Shown here piece by piece: positions 36,011-47,013 of a DNA stretch of 64,000 nt. The position numbers were made by a program, and so were the translations under genes. This DNA is from Gnetum montanum (lineage: Eukaryota; Streptophyta; Gnetopsida; Gnetales; Gnetaceae): NCBI GenBank assembly GCA_015680685.1, contig MNCI01002098.1, positions 562,574 to 626,573 on the forward strand, given 5' to 3'. Under the pieces are notes generated by a model, which was not told the origin of the DNA, ran no database searches, and saw only the letters and a list, made by a program, of their open reading frames with translations. Numbering within the stretch: position 1 is the first letter of the stretch; each line of letters begins with the position of its first letter.

Positions 36011-36960
36011 AGGCTCATTCATAGTACTTTAAAGGTAAATAAGGGGACTTCCAGGATTAGATATTTTCTTGGAAAGGTGGCTAGCCTTTATCTAATTGAT
36101 TACTTCTTGAGTTAACATGATGGTATGCACTTTTGGAGGTGTTTGGTCTGAAGGGGATTTGAATGGATTAGATGTAGGGGGAGATGGAGAACTAGGGTTG
36201 CTAGCTATAGGTGTATGTAAGGGTTTAGTTAGGCTATTGGTTTGGAAGAAAGGTCTTTTTCATGATCTAGTTTCTAAACCACTTGGCTGAGGAGCCAGCT
36301 ATAAGTTAATAGCCCTTGTTGCATTGCATTATTGAGGCTAAGGTGAAATTTCTTCTTGCAATGACAAAGAAAGTGGTAACTAGGCTGAGGGTGGAGGGGC
36401 ATATGTAGAAGAATGAGGAGGGTAATATAAATGTGGGGACTCCCCTCTAGTAGATGGAGAATGAGTTTTGTGATACTTTGGAGAGTAGTAGTCATGTTAA
36501 AAAGAAGCATGACTAGAAGAGTCACATGAAAACATTGGTTGTTGAACATAGTACCCATATGAATTTTCTTGTCTATAAGGGTACTATTGCCTTGGTGGTG
36601 GCATCTCCCATGAATGTGGATGAAGCCACTACTGGTACTACTAATATGATTGTGGTGGAGCTCCACTTGGATAATAAGCTTATTGTTGCTGATGGAACTA
36701 CCTTGGATTGCCTTAAGGATAAGGCAAACTTCTAGGTGTGTACCTTCTTGGTAGTCTAGGATTCAGCATGTACACCCTAGACTCTTGCAAGTGTGACATG
36801 ATAGGGCAACATCCTTTGGGATGTTCATATTGGTAGATGTTACACCCACCATCATGATTTGATTCTATCTCCACAACTTCTTCTATTATAGTAGCTTTGC
36901 CCTTACCCCTTTGGTAGGAATGTTCAACTTCTCTCCACCTTAGGAAATAGTCTCCCTAAA
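36011..36960 (-). pseudogene. truncated gag of element D
   Basis: Only the C-terminal gag is left: a Pro/His/Tyr-rich tail (36640-36300) and the zinc-knuckle region near 36845-36800, reading C-N-I-Y-x3-H-P-K-G-C with the second Cys replaced by Tyr. Homology to C and E stops at about 36960, within the Lys-rich linker before the knuckle. Confidence 0.65.
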
Positions 36961-38084
36961 TAAGATTTCAAATAGAGAGTTTTATCACTAGACTAACACC
37001 TAATTTTTATTGATAGATACATAGGATATAACTCATAATGTGCAATAGGTTGATGAGAGCCATTAGGTTTGGATTACACAACTTAACTTTACTATGTTAC
37101 ATAACCTTAATTTATGCATAACTTGAGCTTTAGACCTCTATTTAACATGTTTTTTGAACCATCAAAAAGCTCATAACTTAAAATATTCATCTAGAAATCA
37201 AGGATAATGTAATTAAATAAAAATAAAATTACAAATTATTCCACTAGTCTAATTCCATGGTTCTTGTCTTAGCAATGTCATAAGGTTAGTAGCATATGAA
37301 ATAACATTAACAAAATTAACCACATAACAAAATATCATCTAGACTTCATAACTAAACATTAAACATATAATATTGAAAGCATTATACAATCAAACCACCT
37401 AAAAAAAGTTTCATAAATAGCACTAGAATATAGAGAGCATGGTAAACATAGAGTGCAAAGAACATAACCTAAGAGCGTATTACAAATAAAATACTATTTT
37501 AGAATTATTCAATGAGAAGCATCAAACTCACACATGGGTATCAAACTTAAGGAAACTAATTTAAGGATGGAAGACATGTACAAGTCATTATATACAACCT
37601 TTAGTAGATATTTCCCACTACTTAAAAAATGACTAGCTCCTAGTTTCTTCCAAAAAGAATAATACACCCCTTTTTTGATCAGCTAATAAACAAAACCTAT
37701 GAGTTTCTTATAGTATATTTCCAATGGTGATTGTCAAAATTGAGAGCCTATTGTATTTATAAATTGATAGATCATGTGGTCAAAGAGGAATTAAAAGTTT
37801 AAAAGTAAGAAAATAAGAATGATTTTAATTGAGATCCATTTCTTTGCAAAAAGAATGTCAAGGTTTGTGATGTTCAAAAAGAAGATTCATTTTAGGAGGT
37901 GATTCAAGAAAAAACCTTGTTGATGTCATAAGTACTACCAAAGATAGTAACAAAGTTCAACAAAATAAGTTCTTTGGTTAATGAGAAATTTACCACCACA
38001 TTGAAAATCATGAATTAAAAAAATATGTAGGAAAAATAAATAGTCATAAAGTATAAGTAGGGCAAAAAAAGAAAAATAAAAATC
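36961..38084. other. AT-rich interval, no gene recognised
   Basis: Beyond the truncation of element D. Low GC, short chance frames only. From about 37740 the plus strand may already be gag linker sequence leading into the fragment at 38085 (Lys-rich codons), but I cannot fix a frame. Confidence 0.45.
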
Positions 38085-38623
38085 TTTATAGGTCGAAGGG
38101 TAAGAAAATTATTGTGGAAAATGTATTTGGTTTTGAATCAGGATGATGGTTGTCATATTTGTTAATATGAACATTCCAAAAGGCCTTATCTAGTCATCTT
38201 TCATATAATTGCATTAGTCCAAGAATAAGATGTATATGCTTTCAACCCTAAATTTGTTAAAAAGCTTATTCCAAGAAGGTTGTCATGCCCATAGGGAAAT
38301 TACAAGAAATTTTACGAACAATAATATTATCCAAGCAGGATACTTTCACAATGTTAAGAATGGTATCAATAGTATGGGAAATACCACCATTAAGACAGTC
38401 ATACCCATATTGCCATCCAAAACCTTATAACTATCATGTGCAACAACATATTTATTTTATAGGCCCAACCACTCATAGACATCATCACTACTATACTTCT
38501 AAATATCACCAACTAGCTATTCCACACTCCACATTGTCATCTTATGCTCCTCATCCATACATCAATCCTTTGCCTCCTATTAATCTACCACCAATCCAAC
38601 ATAAATTATCATCCCAACCATAA
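38085..38623 (+). pseudogene. gag C-terminal fragment, plus strand
   Basis: A zinc-knuckle-like G-C-H-I-C-x-Y-E-H-S-K (near 38137-38170) is followed by a Tyr/His/Pro-rich tail. The open frame 38285-38623 shows repeated P-Y-C-H-P-K-P-Y, H-Y-Y-T-S and P-P-I-N-L-P-P. It is the counterpart of the gag tail in C (29300-28800) and E (57990-58270), but on the plus strand, so it comes from another copy. Confidence 0.6.
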
Positions 38624-39516
38624 CATAAAAATGTTATTTGAGTAATAAGTATGTAGATAGATTATGAAACTAGAATTCCTAGGCACAAGCTCAACAAACA
38701 CAATTTCTTTAGGATGGTTCCTAAGCCTATGAGAAATCCTATTGAACATATTAATACATCTTAATCCTTTGAAAATTAGTAACCAGTAACAGAAAGTATA
38801 ATAAATGGACCTATAACTAATCAATAATATTATTTAATAGGGTAAGCAACGATAGAAAAAACTATTGAAATAATAGTACTTCTCATGTTATAATAGATTA
38901 GATTAAAGAAAAAGCCCTTTTATAGAAAAGAATAGATTATATAAAATCTAATACTCTATTCACAAATTTTAGAAATCCCACCATGTAAGGTCAAGAACAA
39001 GGAGAATAGATTCATAATCAAGAGACTCCAATAAGATCAAGAACAAGGAGCCATAATTTAAAAGCTAGTCTACAAGGGTACTCTCTGGGCATGTGAGCAA
39101 TAAAATTCATAATCAAGAGATTCTTAGAACTTAAGATTCAAAGCCAATATTAGTATCAAGAGCACAAGAAGCACAAGCTCCACCTATCACCACCTTAAGC
39201 CAAAGAATTAGAGACTATCACCACTGCACTCAAGTATATCATGTATTTTTAGTTTTCATGTACACTTTGACTACCCTAATCAAATATCCATAGACCTATT
39301 ACATTTTAATTTCATTATTTGATTGATGACCATGGCCTAGCTATGCAGAACTATCCAAAACCATGAATAATTTGAAGTAGCCCAACCTTCCCAAATGATT
39401 AGGATAGCTAATCCTATCTTCCCTTCATAATTTGAGTTAGGGCTCACTAAACATAAATTCTAATGAAATATATAATATGGGGTGAATTAAATCCATTTTT
39501 ATGATTCTTAACTACC
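38624..39516. other. non-coding interval, origin unclear
   Basis: A-rich sequence with a direct repeat of AGATCAAGAACAAGGAG-like segments at 38990-39005 and 39035-39052. No domain or LTR end recognised up to the Tat LTR boundary. Confidence 0.45.
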
Positions 39517-41173
39517 TGTTAGTCCCCACATCCTCTAGTGCTAGCCCCTTAAGAATTCACAAGACATCATTAGTCAACCATCATATTCAAGCTATCAAAA
39601 AAACTATTAATCATTTATAAGAATTAACATGTCATTAAAATCATCATTGGACAGCATCCAATGTATTTGATGATGGGTGATTTTAAAATTATCATCAATA
39701 CAAAAAATATGAAAGTGTTGAAATGAAATTTCTTCTAGAATAGGACCCTCTATGAATCACCCTAAAACATAGATCATAAATCCACCATTGATTTGTTGCA
39801 CTTAAAATAATTGTAAATGTGAGATTCTAAACAATCCTACATGTAAATGAGCAAATTATTCCATGACTAGAAGAAGATCTAAAGAAATGAATCTCTAAAT
39901 CAAAAGAAGATTTTTAGATCATTAGAAATTCCAAAAATCCTAGGTGTCATTTTTTTCCAAACACAAGAAAATAGTAAGCAAAAATGATTATATAGAATAG
40001 CTAGTAAAGCAAAGAAAATGCTATGAAAAAGAAAAGCTTATAAACTATGCAATTTAGAAGAGAAGAATTAACATAGAATAAAAGCTATAAAAAAGGGTAG
40101 AAAGTACATGGCTAAAAGAAATAGAACTGTAGAGCAAAGAAAAAAAATCTATTAAGGAAGTAATATCCTTAAAGCAAAAGGGTGGTAAAATAAATTTGCT
40201 ATAATACCAAGTACAATTGAAGAAAGAAAAAGCTAAAATACAAAAAAGAGAAAATATCCAAGAAAAGAAACTTAGGAGAATGCAGTAGCAATCCTACAAG
40301 ATAAAATTAGGGATTCGAAATGATTGATGGAAAGCTGTATTATCCCATTTTCTCTATGATATATGTGCCTAATCGAGATCTCTTAACTAGAGAAAATTGT
40401 TGTAGATTAAGAGCAAGAAAGGTGCAATAAAAAAGGGGATTGAATTAGATCTGTCATTGATTTGGATCTAATGGGATTCTTCATGTGTCAAGAGGACTAC
40501 ATGAATAGAATATGATGTATTAGTAGGATAGGTAAGAAGGATAATCAAAGAAACTTTAAGACGTTGAGGAGTGCATAAAGATTTCTAATATGACAAAGAA
40601 GAAATTACAAGCAAAGTTTCTTTTCTATAGGGAGCTTGTTCTTTAGAAACCTTCCAATCTTCTCACTTTTTCAACTCTTTTCTGTTTAGGGGTATCCTCC
40701 TATTTATAGGACATAAATACCTTGTATTTCATGAAGAAATGATGCATTGGAACCTATAGAATCTTTTAGAAAATTCTAAATAGGAGAAATGACATATGTA
40801 GATAAAGTAGATATTGAAAATGTAATTGATATGAAAAGGGACATCTGATGTCAAAAATAACATTAATGCAGGATGTTAAAGGGACATTGTACATTAAGAA
40901 TAAACTATTGAAGAAGCTAAAGTTAGAATCAATATAGGAGATGATGTTGGATGTCAAAACTAAAAACTCAAGAACAGAAGCATCTTAGAATGACATTGCA
41001 CATGATGTAACACATCATTTCTAGAAGATGTTAAAGATAGAAACTACAAACTATGTTGTTGATGATGTAGGATATTGAATTTGGAGTTGCTAGGGATGGC
41101 TTAAGTTGGAAAAGCTATAGAATATACCTAAAAATTTAACTCCTATAAAAAAAAGGCCAAAGTGGATACAACA
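39517..41173 (-). repeat. LTR of a Tat-lineage gypsy element (3' LTR)
   Basis: It starts TGTTAGTCCCC and ends GGATACAACA on the plus strand (TG...CA, 1657 bp). A reverse TATA box (complement TATAAATA) lies at about 40697-40708. The right edge abuts a pyrimidine run (ACTCTCTCTT, 41176-41185), the complement of a polypurine tract. The U3 end is confirmed by a second copy on the plus strand at 54982, which shares CCACTTTGGC and the TTAGGTATATTCTAT block. The left edge rests only on TG and general pattern. Confidence 0.5.
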
Positions 41174-41199
41174 TTACTCTCTCTTGGTGGATTTTTCTA

Positions 41200-42150
41200 A
41201 AAATATGAAGGAGAATCCATCAAGAAAAGACACAAGCTATTAGGTAGATGTAAGAGAATTTAAATGAAGTAGGAAAATGGGGAGAAAGGTCTAGGATATC
41301 ACCAATGCATCTATGATGGAGTGTTACACCATAGAAGTGGGGTTGGTTAGACCCTAGAAAGAACACATAAAAATTTTATGAAATACTTCCTAACCCACTC
41401 AATTCTCTCAATTCCATCCTCACTAGAGTAAAGTAGAGACACTTATTTGGCATTACTAATATAGAACATGAGAAAAGAAAGAGATATAGAAAGATAAGAA
41501 GATATTTGAAAATGACAACATAAAATAATAAATAAGGAGAAAGCATGATATGGACATTGCCAATCCACTAATAGTGGAATGTTATTGCATAGAAGTGGTA
41601 CATGGCTAGATCCCTAAAACCAACCTCTTCCTTACCTCACTCATATGAATAATCACACCCCTTATGTCACTTTACACTTAACACTCCCTCACTACTTTAG
41701 GGTAAAGAATCTTATTTGGCCTTACTAATGCTAAATATAGAAAGGAATAAAAATAAATGTGGAGAGGGGATGAAAGAATGAAAAGTGAAATATAGTATAG
41801 GAGAGTACAAATTATAGCATCTAGAAATAGAGCAAAAAGGAAAGGAGAGAAAAGAGGATATTACCTATACACCTATCATGAGGATAGTGCTATGCTAGAG
41901 AATGGGAATATGGCTATATCCTACATTCTATATGGATAAAAATGATGTCATATATATTTTCAAAGTAACCCCTCCTTGTTCCACTTAATAATATACTCAG
42001 TCACATCCTCACATGAAGGAATGAGACATCTAGTCACTAATAAACCTCACTGATTGTATCAAGTACATAGAATAGAATTGGATAGATGGTAGAGGAAAAT
42101 ATGAATGAAATAGCTATAGGAAGAGTAGAATATGAGATAGATATGGAGAG
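41200..42150 (-). repeat. three imperfect tandem repeats of 260-310 bp in the Tat 3' UTR
   Basis: Three diverged units share a core of CC-x-ATGCATCTATGATGG type followed by ATAGAAGTGG and GGCTAGATCC-like motifs. Core starts are at about 41302, 41559 and 41866, with a shared ATTTGGCATTACTAAT-type end (near 41449 and 41711). Tandem arrays between pol and the 3' LTR are a known feature of Tat/Ogre elements. Confidence 0.6.
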
Positions 42151-42289
42151 TAGTAAGTAAAATAGTACAAAATAAAATAGGATTAAAGAAAACATAGTAT
42201 CTCGATGTCGTACATATCTTGTCAGAGTATAAAAGAGATGATAAAAAGAAAATTGCCACTGGAAGAATACACATTCAGTTTCAAATAGT

Positions 42290-43480
42290 TAGTAGGTTTA
42301 ATGCTATGATAGAGTAGCTAACTACATATAATAGCACTTTATGAAGCTTCTATTAATGGGATCTAAGAACAAATGTTCTTCTAGATCAAATAGAATGTAG
42401 AAACCATTTTGCAAAGATTGAACCACTAGAAAAGAACCATGCCAGTTGGGAGAGAAATTTATATCTCTAGAATGCAAAAAATGGTGAAGGACTAGATCGC
42501 CTTCATGAATTTCTTTGATTTTGACATGTCTAGAGTAGTGACATTGAATGTTTTCTTGATATTTATGTAGATGTTGAAGAGTGAATTGCCATCATTTTTC
42601 AAGATTCAACTCAATGCATCACATGTTGTTGTTTGATCTAAACACCAATCATGGAGAGCAACATAGAAAGATGGGATGAAAAGCTAAACTAATAAGGATA
42701 CATCAGAACCATAGGTTAGAAAATATGGGATACAACTAATGGTTGTACGAAGAGTGATATGATAAATCTAAAGACCATGGAATAGCTATATATGCCAATT
42801 GCTTTGGGGTTTATTGACCATGATGTAAAGGAAATAGATGAGATGTTTATTAGTGGATTTTTCTTGATCATTAGATTAAGGGTAACATTGTGACAAAAAT
42901 GATTAGGTGATGTAACTCATAGAGCAAAATGTAGCTATCATCTTACTTTTAAAGTAAGGCTATTATTAGCTACAATTTGGAGAGGCACATTGAAATGGGT
43001 TTTTATGTGATCAAGAATGAAATGAAAATTGAAATAGAACTTTGTGGAATGTAAAGGAACAACTTCTGTCCACTTAGTAAAATATTATGTAGTAGTTAGA
43101 ATAAATTGGTACCTAGTAGATGAAGGAGGATTAATAACACCAATAAGATCTAAACCCCATTTTTAAAAGGGCCATTTGATTTGAGAAATGTTAAGTTTCT
43201 ACAAAGGGAGATATATAAGGCATGCATGTCTTTGGGAGGTATCACATGTCTTGATTAGATTATAAGAATTTTTAGTTAAAGTTAGCCATCAATAGCCTAA
43301 ATAAATATTACAAGAAACTAAGGATCATGATTTTAAGTATCCATTAAAAACTCATGAATGAATGTAGTTGAGAACTATGTTAGATTTCACAAGATTAAAA
43401 CAACGTAGAATAAAAATTATAAAAGAAACTTAACATAAAATATCGAGATTTACTAATGGAAAGTATCAACTACATTTATG
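42290..43480 (-). pseudogene. integrase of the Tat-lineage element
   Basis: Minus strand. Near 43180-43080 a frame shows I-G-V-I-N-P-P-S-S followed by Y-F-T-K-W-T-E-V-V-P-L, the start of a Tat-type integrase core. A block near 42760-42540 (P-Y-F-L-T-Y-G-S-D, L-H-D-W-C-L) and the end near 42480-42370 (P-N-W-H/G-S-F-L-V) correspond to the core end and C-terminal part. Many stops. Lineage is assigned from the linked RT. Confidence 0.65.
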
Positions 43481-43599
43481 TGAAGCATATTTTTGAGTAG
43501 GTGTTAAATGATTAGGAGTCTTTCTAGTAGTAATATTATAAAGAAGATGGATGTATTGTTAACTTTCATGATTTGTGTTGATAGCACCAATGGAGATAT

Positions 43600-45330
43600 T
43601 AGGAGTGTGTGATAGGTGTTAAGTAAATAGCTTACACAAGTTGATATTGTATGACTAAATGATCATCATGAATTGAAAATGGTTCCAAGGCATTAGCTAG
43701 CATATTTTCAAAGCATGGAATGTGACTCAAAGTATAAGTAGAAAAGCAAGCAATAAGTTTCTTAGCCATTTCTAGATAGAAAACTAAGTAAGGAGTCTTA
43801 TAATCACATTCACCATTAACATGATTTATGATAAGGTGAGAGACAACATAAATAGTAATAGTCTTTACCTAGTCTTGCAAGGCTAACAATAGACCTCATA
43901 TTAGAATCTCATATTTAGCAATGTTGTTAGTACATGGAATATGAAGTTTATAAGTCCCATAGAGCACTTTTTTAGGATAAATAATAAAGACACAAGCTAC
44001 ACTAGATCTAAATGAAGTGTATGCTCCATTGAAATAAAGGATAGTATTAAAATTCATTGTGTTGGAATATTAGCTATGAATAATATTAGTGGACTCAGAG
44101 AAAGAGATAATATTAGCTATGACTTGATCTTTGATAGAGTGTTGAGATAGAAAGCAAAGGTTAATTTTAATTTGAAAAATATTTCAACAAGTTAAGTGGT
44201 GATTTTCAGAGGGATTAATAACAATAAATTTAAGAATGTTATCTTTGTAGATAATAAATACCTTGGCATTTAGAAGGTAATGCCTCCACTTTTAAAAGTA
44301 AAGGCAAGGCTTAGACAAGATTTTTCAATGTTAGAATACCTAGTGTCATAATAAGAGAAAGGGTGAGATATGTAATATATGGGAAGATCAACTACATGCT
44401 CTTGTCTTAGAGAAAGCATAATGGATATGAAATGGTTGGATTTAGAAAGATAAAGATAACAAGGTTGATCAAATTATGGAGGATGTAAAATAAGAAGAGT
44501 AATCAAAACTTCTTTAATGGAATTAAAGGATTTTTGACACTCCTCATCCCAATTTAAAGAGGTAGATTTACAAAGTAAGTGAGTTAAAGAACAAAGATGA
44601 TTAGTAAGGTTAGAAATGAAATAGTGAATTGATTGAAGATGACCTTGTAAAATATACATATCTTGAATGTTTCTAGGAGATGAAAGATATATGATATATT
44701 TAATCTAATTAGGGTCAACATCTATGTTATTTTGTAATACAAGATAATTTAACATCTTACTCATAAGGATACCAAAGATGCACTTATTGGAAATAAGATG
44801 TAGGGTAAACTTGTCACAATGAGTTAAAACTTAATCTAAGTAAAAAGCATGGTTAATTACCAACATAGGTTTGATGGTTAAATCATCAACATAGTCATTA
44901 ACTAGTTTAAATATCATATCATTAAAGATGAAAGAAATAGTTCATTAATAGGTAGCTCCACCATTCTTAAGTCCAAAGACCATTTTAGTGTCATAAAATA
45001 TTTCCCAAGGATTCATGAGAGTGGTATATTGTTGTTGCTCTAGATTTATTTCGATTTGATATAGCTAGAAAACCCATCCATAAGGGATAAGAGTGCATGA
45101 CAAGTTGTGGAATCGATGAGCTGATCAATATTTGGTAAAGAAAAATCATCTTGAAGAGTGACCTTCTTAAGATCTCGAGAGTCAATGAATATAAAAATGA
45201 CACCATTCCTTTTAGGAACTATGACCATGTTAGAAACCTAATTAGAATAGTCAACAAGGTGAATGAATCTAACATTATAGAGTTTAGTGATCTTTCCTTT
45301 TATAAAAAGAGCTATAGCTAGGTAAATTTT
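43600..45330 (-). pseudogene. reverse transcriptase and RNase H of the Tat-lineage element
   Basis: RT: the open segment 45228-45046 shows I-V-P-K-R-N-G followed by D-F-S-L-P-N-I-D-Q-L-I-D and L-M-D-G-F-S-S-Y. Near 44980 there is V-F-G-L-K-N-G-G-A-T-Y. The catalytic box Y-V-D-D-L is intact near 44895. Thumb: the open segment 44659-44474 has G-H-L-Q-S-I-H-Y-F-I-S-N-L and W-D-E-E-C-Q-K-S-F. RNase H follows (about 44350-43650), with L-Y-F-N-G-A-Y-T-S near 44040 and N-N-I-A-K-Y-E-I-L near 43925; here the first Asp (F-D-G) became Asn. YVDD plus this thumb wording indicates the Tat/Ogre branch rather than the Athila-like copies. Confidence 0.82.
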
Positions 45331-46032
45331 CCTAACATTCTATTTAATATGTTTGGAATCTTTTTTCAAAATGATTTAAAAATGATGTTATGTTGTACTA
45401 TCTTTGGATCTAACTCAAACATATCACTATATCCCTAAGCAAGAGGAATAGAGTATTTTTGCAAAGTTTTCAAAATAGCTTTGCGAAGATCTTAGGAGAG
45501 ATGAGCACTGAGCAAAAAAGCCTTTTGTTCACCCTTATGAATTAGTACATTTAAGTCGATTAAGAAATCATTTGTTAAAAGAGTCTCTCAATCAAGGAGA
45601 GATAGACTTGATTGAGGAAGTAGTTCATCTTCAATAATGTTTAAAGAAAGTTTAAAGGAAGTTAAACTTGATTCTAAGTCAATAAAAGAGAGGTCTAGAT
45701 TCTAACATACCTAGCGTATAGGATGGCTCAGGATCTAAGGTTGAAGTAGAGACAATGGGTAGGAAGCCATGCTCACTTGAACCAGAATTAGAAAAATTAG
45801 CTTTTGGAAGAGCTGTAGAAAAGAAATGAGATGAAACATTAAAGTTGTATGATGTCAAAATATTATGCATTAAAACTTTGCAAAAGCACATGTCATTTTT
45901 TAAAACTATATAAGCAATGAATAAGGATAATTTAGCATGAAGGATTTCATTTACAATAGCTTAATTTAGTGAATAATGCAACAAAAATGTTATGAGTAGA
46001 AGGCAACAGAAGCACTAAGTGACAAAAAAAGA
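45331..46032 (-). other. upstream pol remnant of the Tat element, undefined
   Basis: Continues on the minus strand upstream of RT. The open segment 45891-45679 is Ser/Pro-rich (P-I-V-S-T-S-T-L-D-P-E-P) and may be the protease-RT linker. No protease D-S/T-G or gag core was found, and the plus-strand reading frame starts at 46033, so the element is truncated here. Confidence 0.45.
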
Positions 46033-46130
46033 ATGGCAAGTGGTGGAAGTAGAAGTTAGGAGTCTAGAGGTGAAACTACTAGTAGTAGGAGACTGCCTCA
46101 ACCCTACATACTTCCTCCCAAGGCTTAAAT

Positions 46131-47013
46131 GTAAGTGACATGAATCCAAATTACAAAGGCTTGCAAAGTTTGACACTATTTCTCTGGTTTGTTGTGGTAG
46201 CCATTTTTAGCTTTATGAGATTTATATAGATTTTAGCTAGTGAATGTAGCACTAGGCTTAGGTTTAGTAAGAGATAACATTTTACAAGGTTTTTAAAGCT
46301 TAGATTTATGCTTTAGGTTTAATTTTATTATGGGAATTGAGAACCCCATGGTGTTATCTTGATTTTTGAGGGTTTTGATAAATTTTCATAGATTTTTAGT
46401 TAGAAACTAAATACATGTGTTTACATGTTTTAATTTATGAATCCTAGATAGGAAACACATTTTTTATCTAGGGTTTTGGAAAATTTGAAACTTGGATTTA
46501 AAAAGAAAATTTTGATTTTTCATTAGTGTTTTAGTGAAAGTAAACAATGGTGCTAGGACAAGGAAATTCAAAATCTTTTAGCTAGTTAAAACTAAGTCTA
46601 GTTAAAGTTTCATGTTTAATGGGTTAAAATTAAGCATGCACCAATATTTTCAAGGTAAAATTCACCACTGGTCTTGTGAATTTTAAGAAAGAATTGGTTT
46701 GTGATTTTTTCAATGAAGAGCATGACATAGAAAGAATACAAAATGATGAAATTGATGTTGTTTTCTTTGTAGGAAGCTAAACATTTTCAATGTAGAATGT
46801 CAAGGTTTCTAGCTAGATTAGACTTCTACATATCATGTTAGAATTCAAAGAGAATTTTAACATGAACATTGATGTAAAAGAAAATGAAAAAAGTTCAAAA
46901 AAAAATTTTAACATGTAATGTTAAAATATAAGTTATATTTCTTGTTGATAGGATTCAATGCAAAAAACTATGTTTTTGATGCGAACGAAGAATAACTTGC
47001 TTTTTTTGTGTAG
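46131..47013 (+). other. putative intron of the unidentified plus-strand frame
   Basis: A GTAAGT donor and a CTTGCTTTTTTTGTGTAG acceptor bound 883 bp that are AT-rich and full of stops in all frames, whereas both flanks are readable on the plus strand. The phase of the flanks differs by one base, which an indel could explain. It may also simply be non-coding spacer. Confidence 0.35.

Larger units (their letters stand above)
18853..36960 (-). mobile_element. Athila-like gypsy element D (3'-LTR to truncated gag), split by nested copy C
   Basis: On the minus strand D ends in the LTR 18853-19711 with its PPT at 19712-19720. Its 3' UTR runs 19712-21719, is interrupted by copy C (21720-32327) and resumes at 32328. 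Integrase, RNase H, RT, protease and part of gag follow up to about 36960. Homology then ends, so the gag N-terminus, PBS and 5' LTR are absent. The split 3' UTR has the same low-complexity A-rich character on both sides of C, matching the equivalent stretch of C at 25200-25380. Confidence 0.75.
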
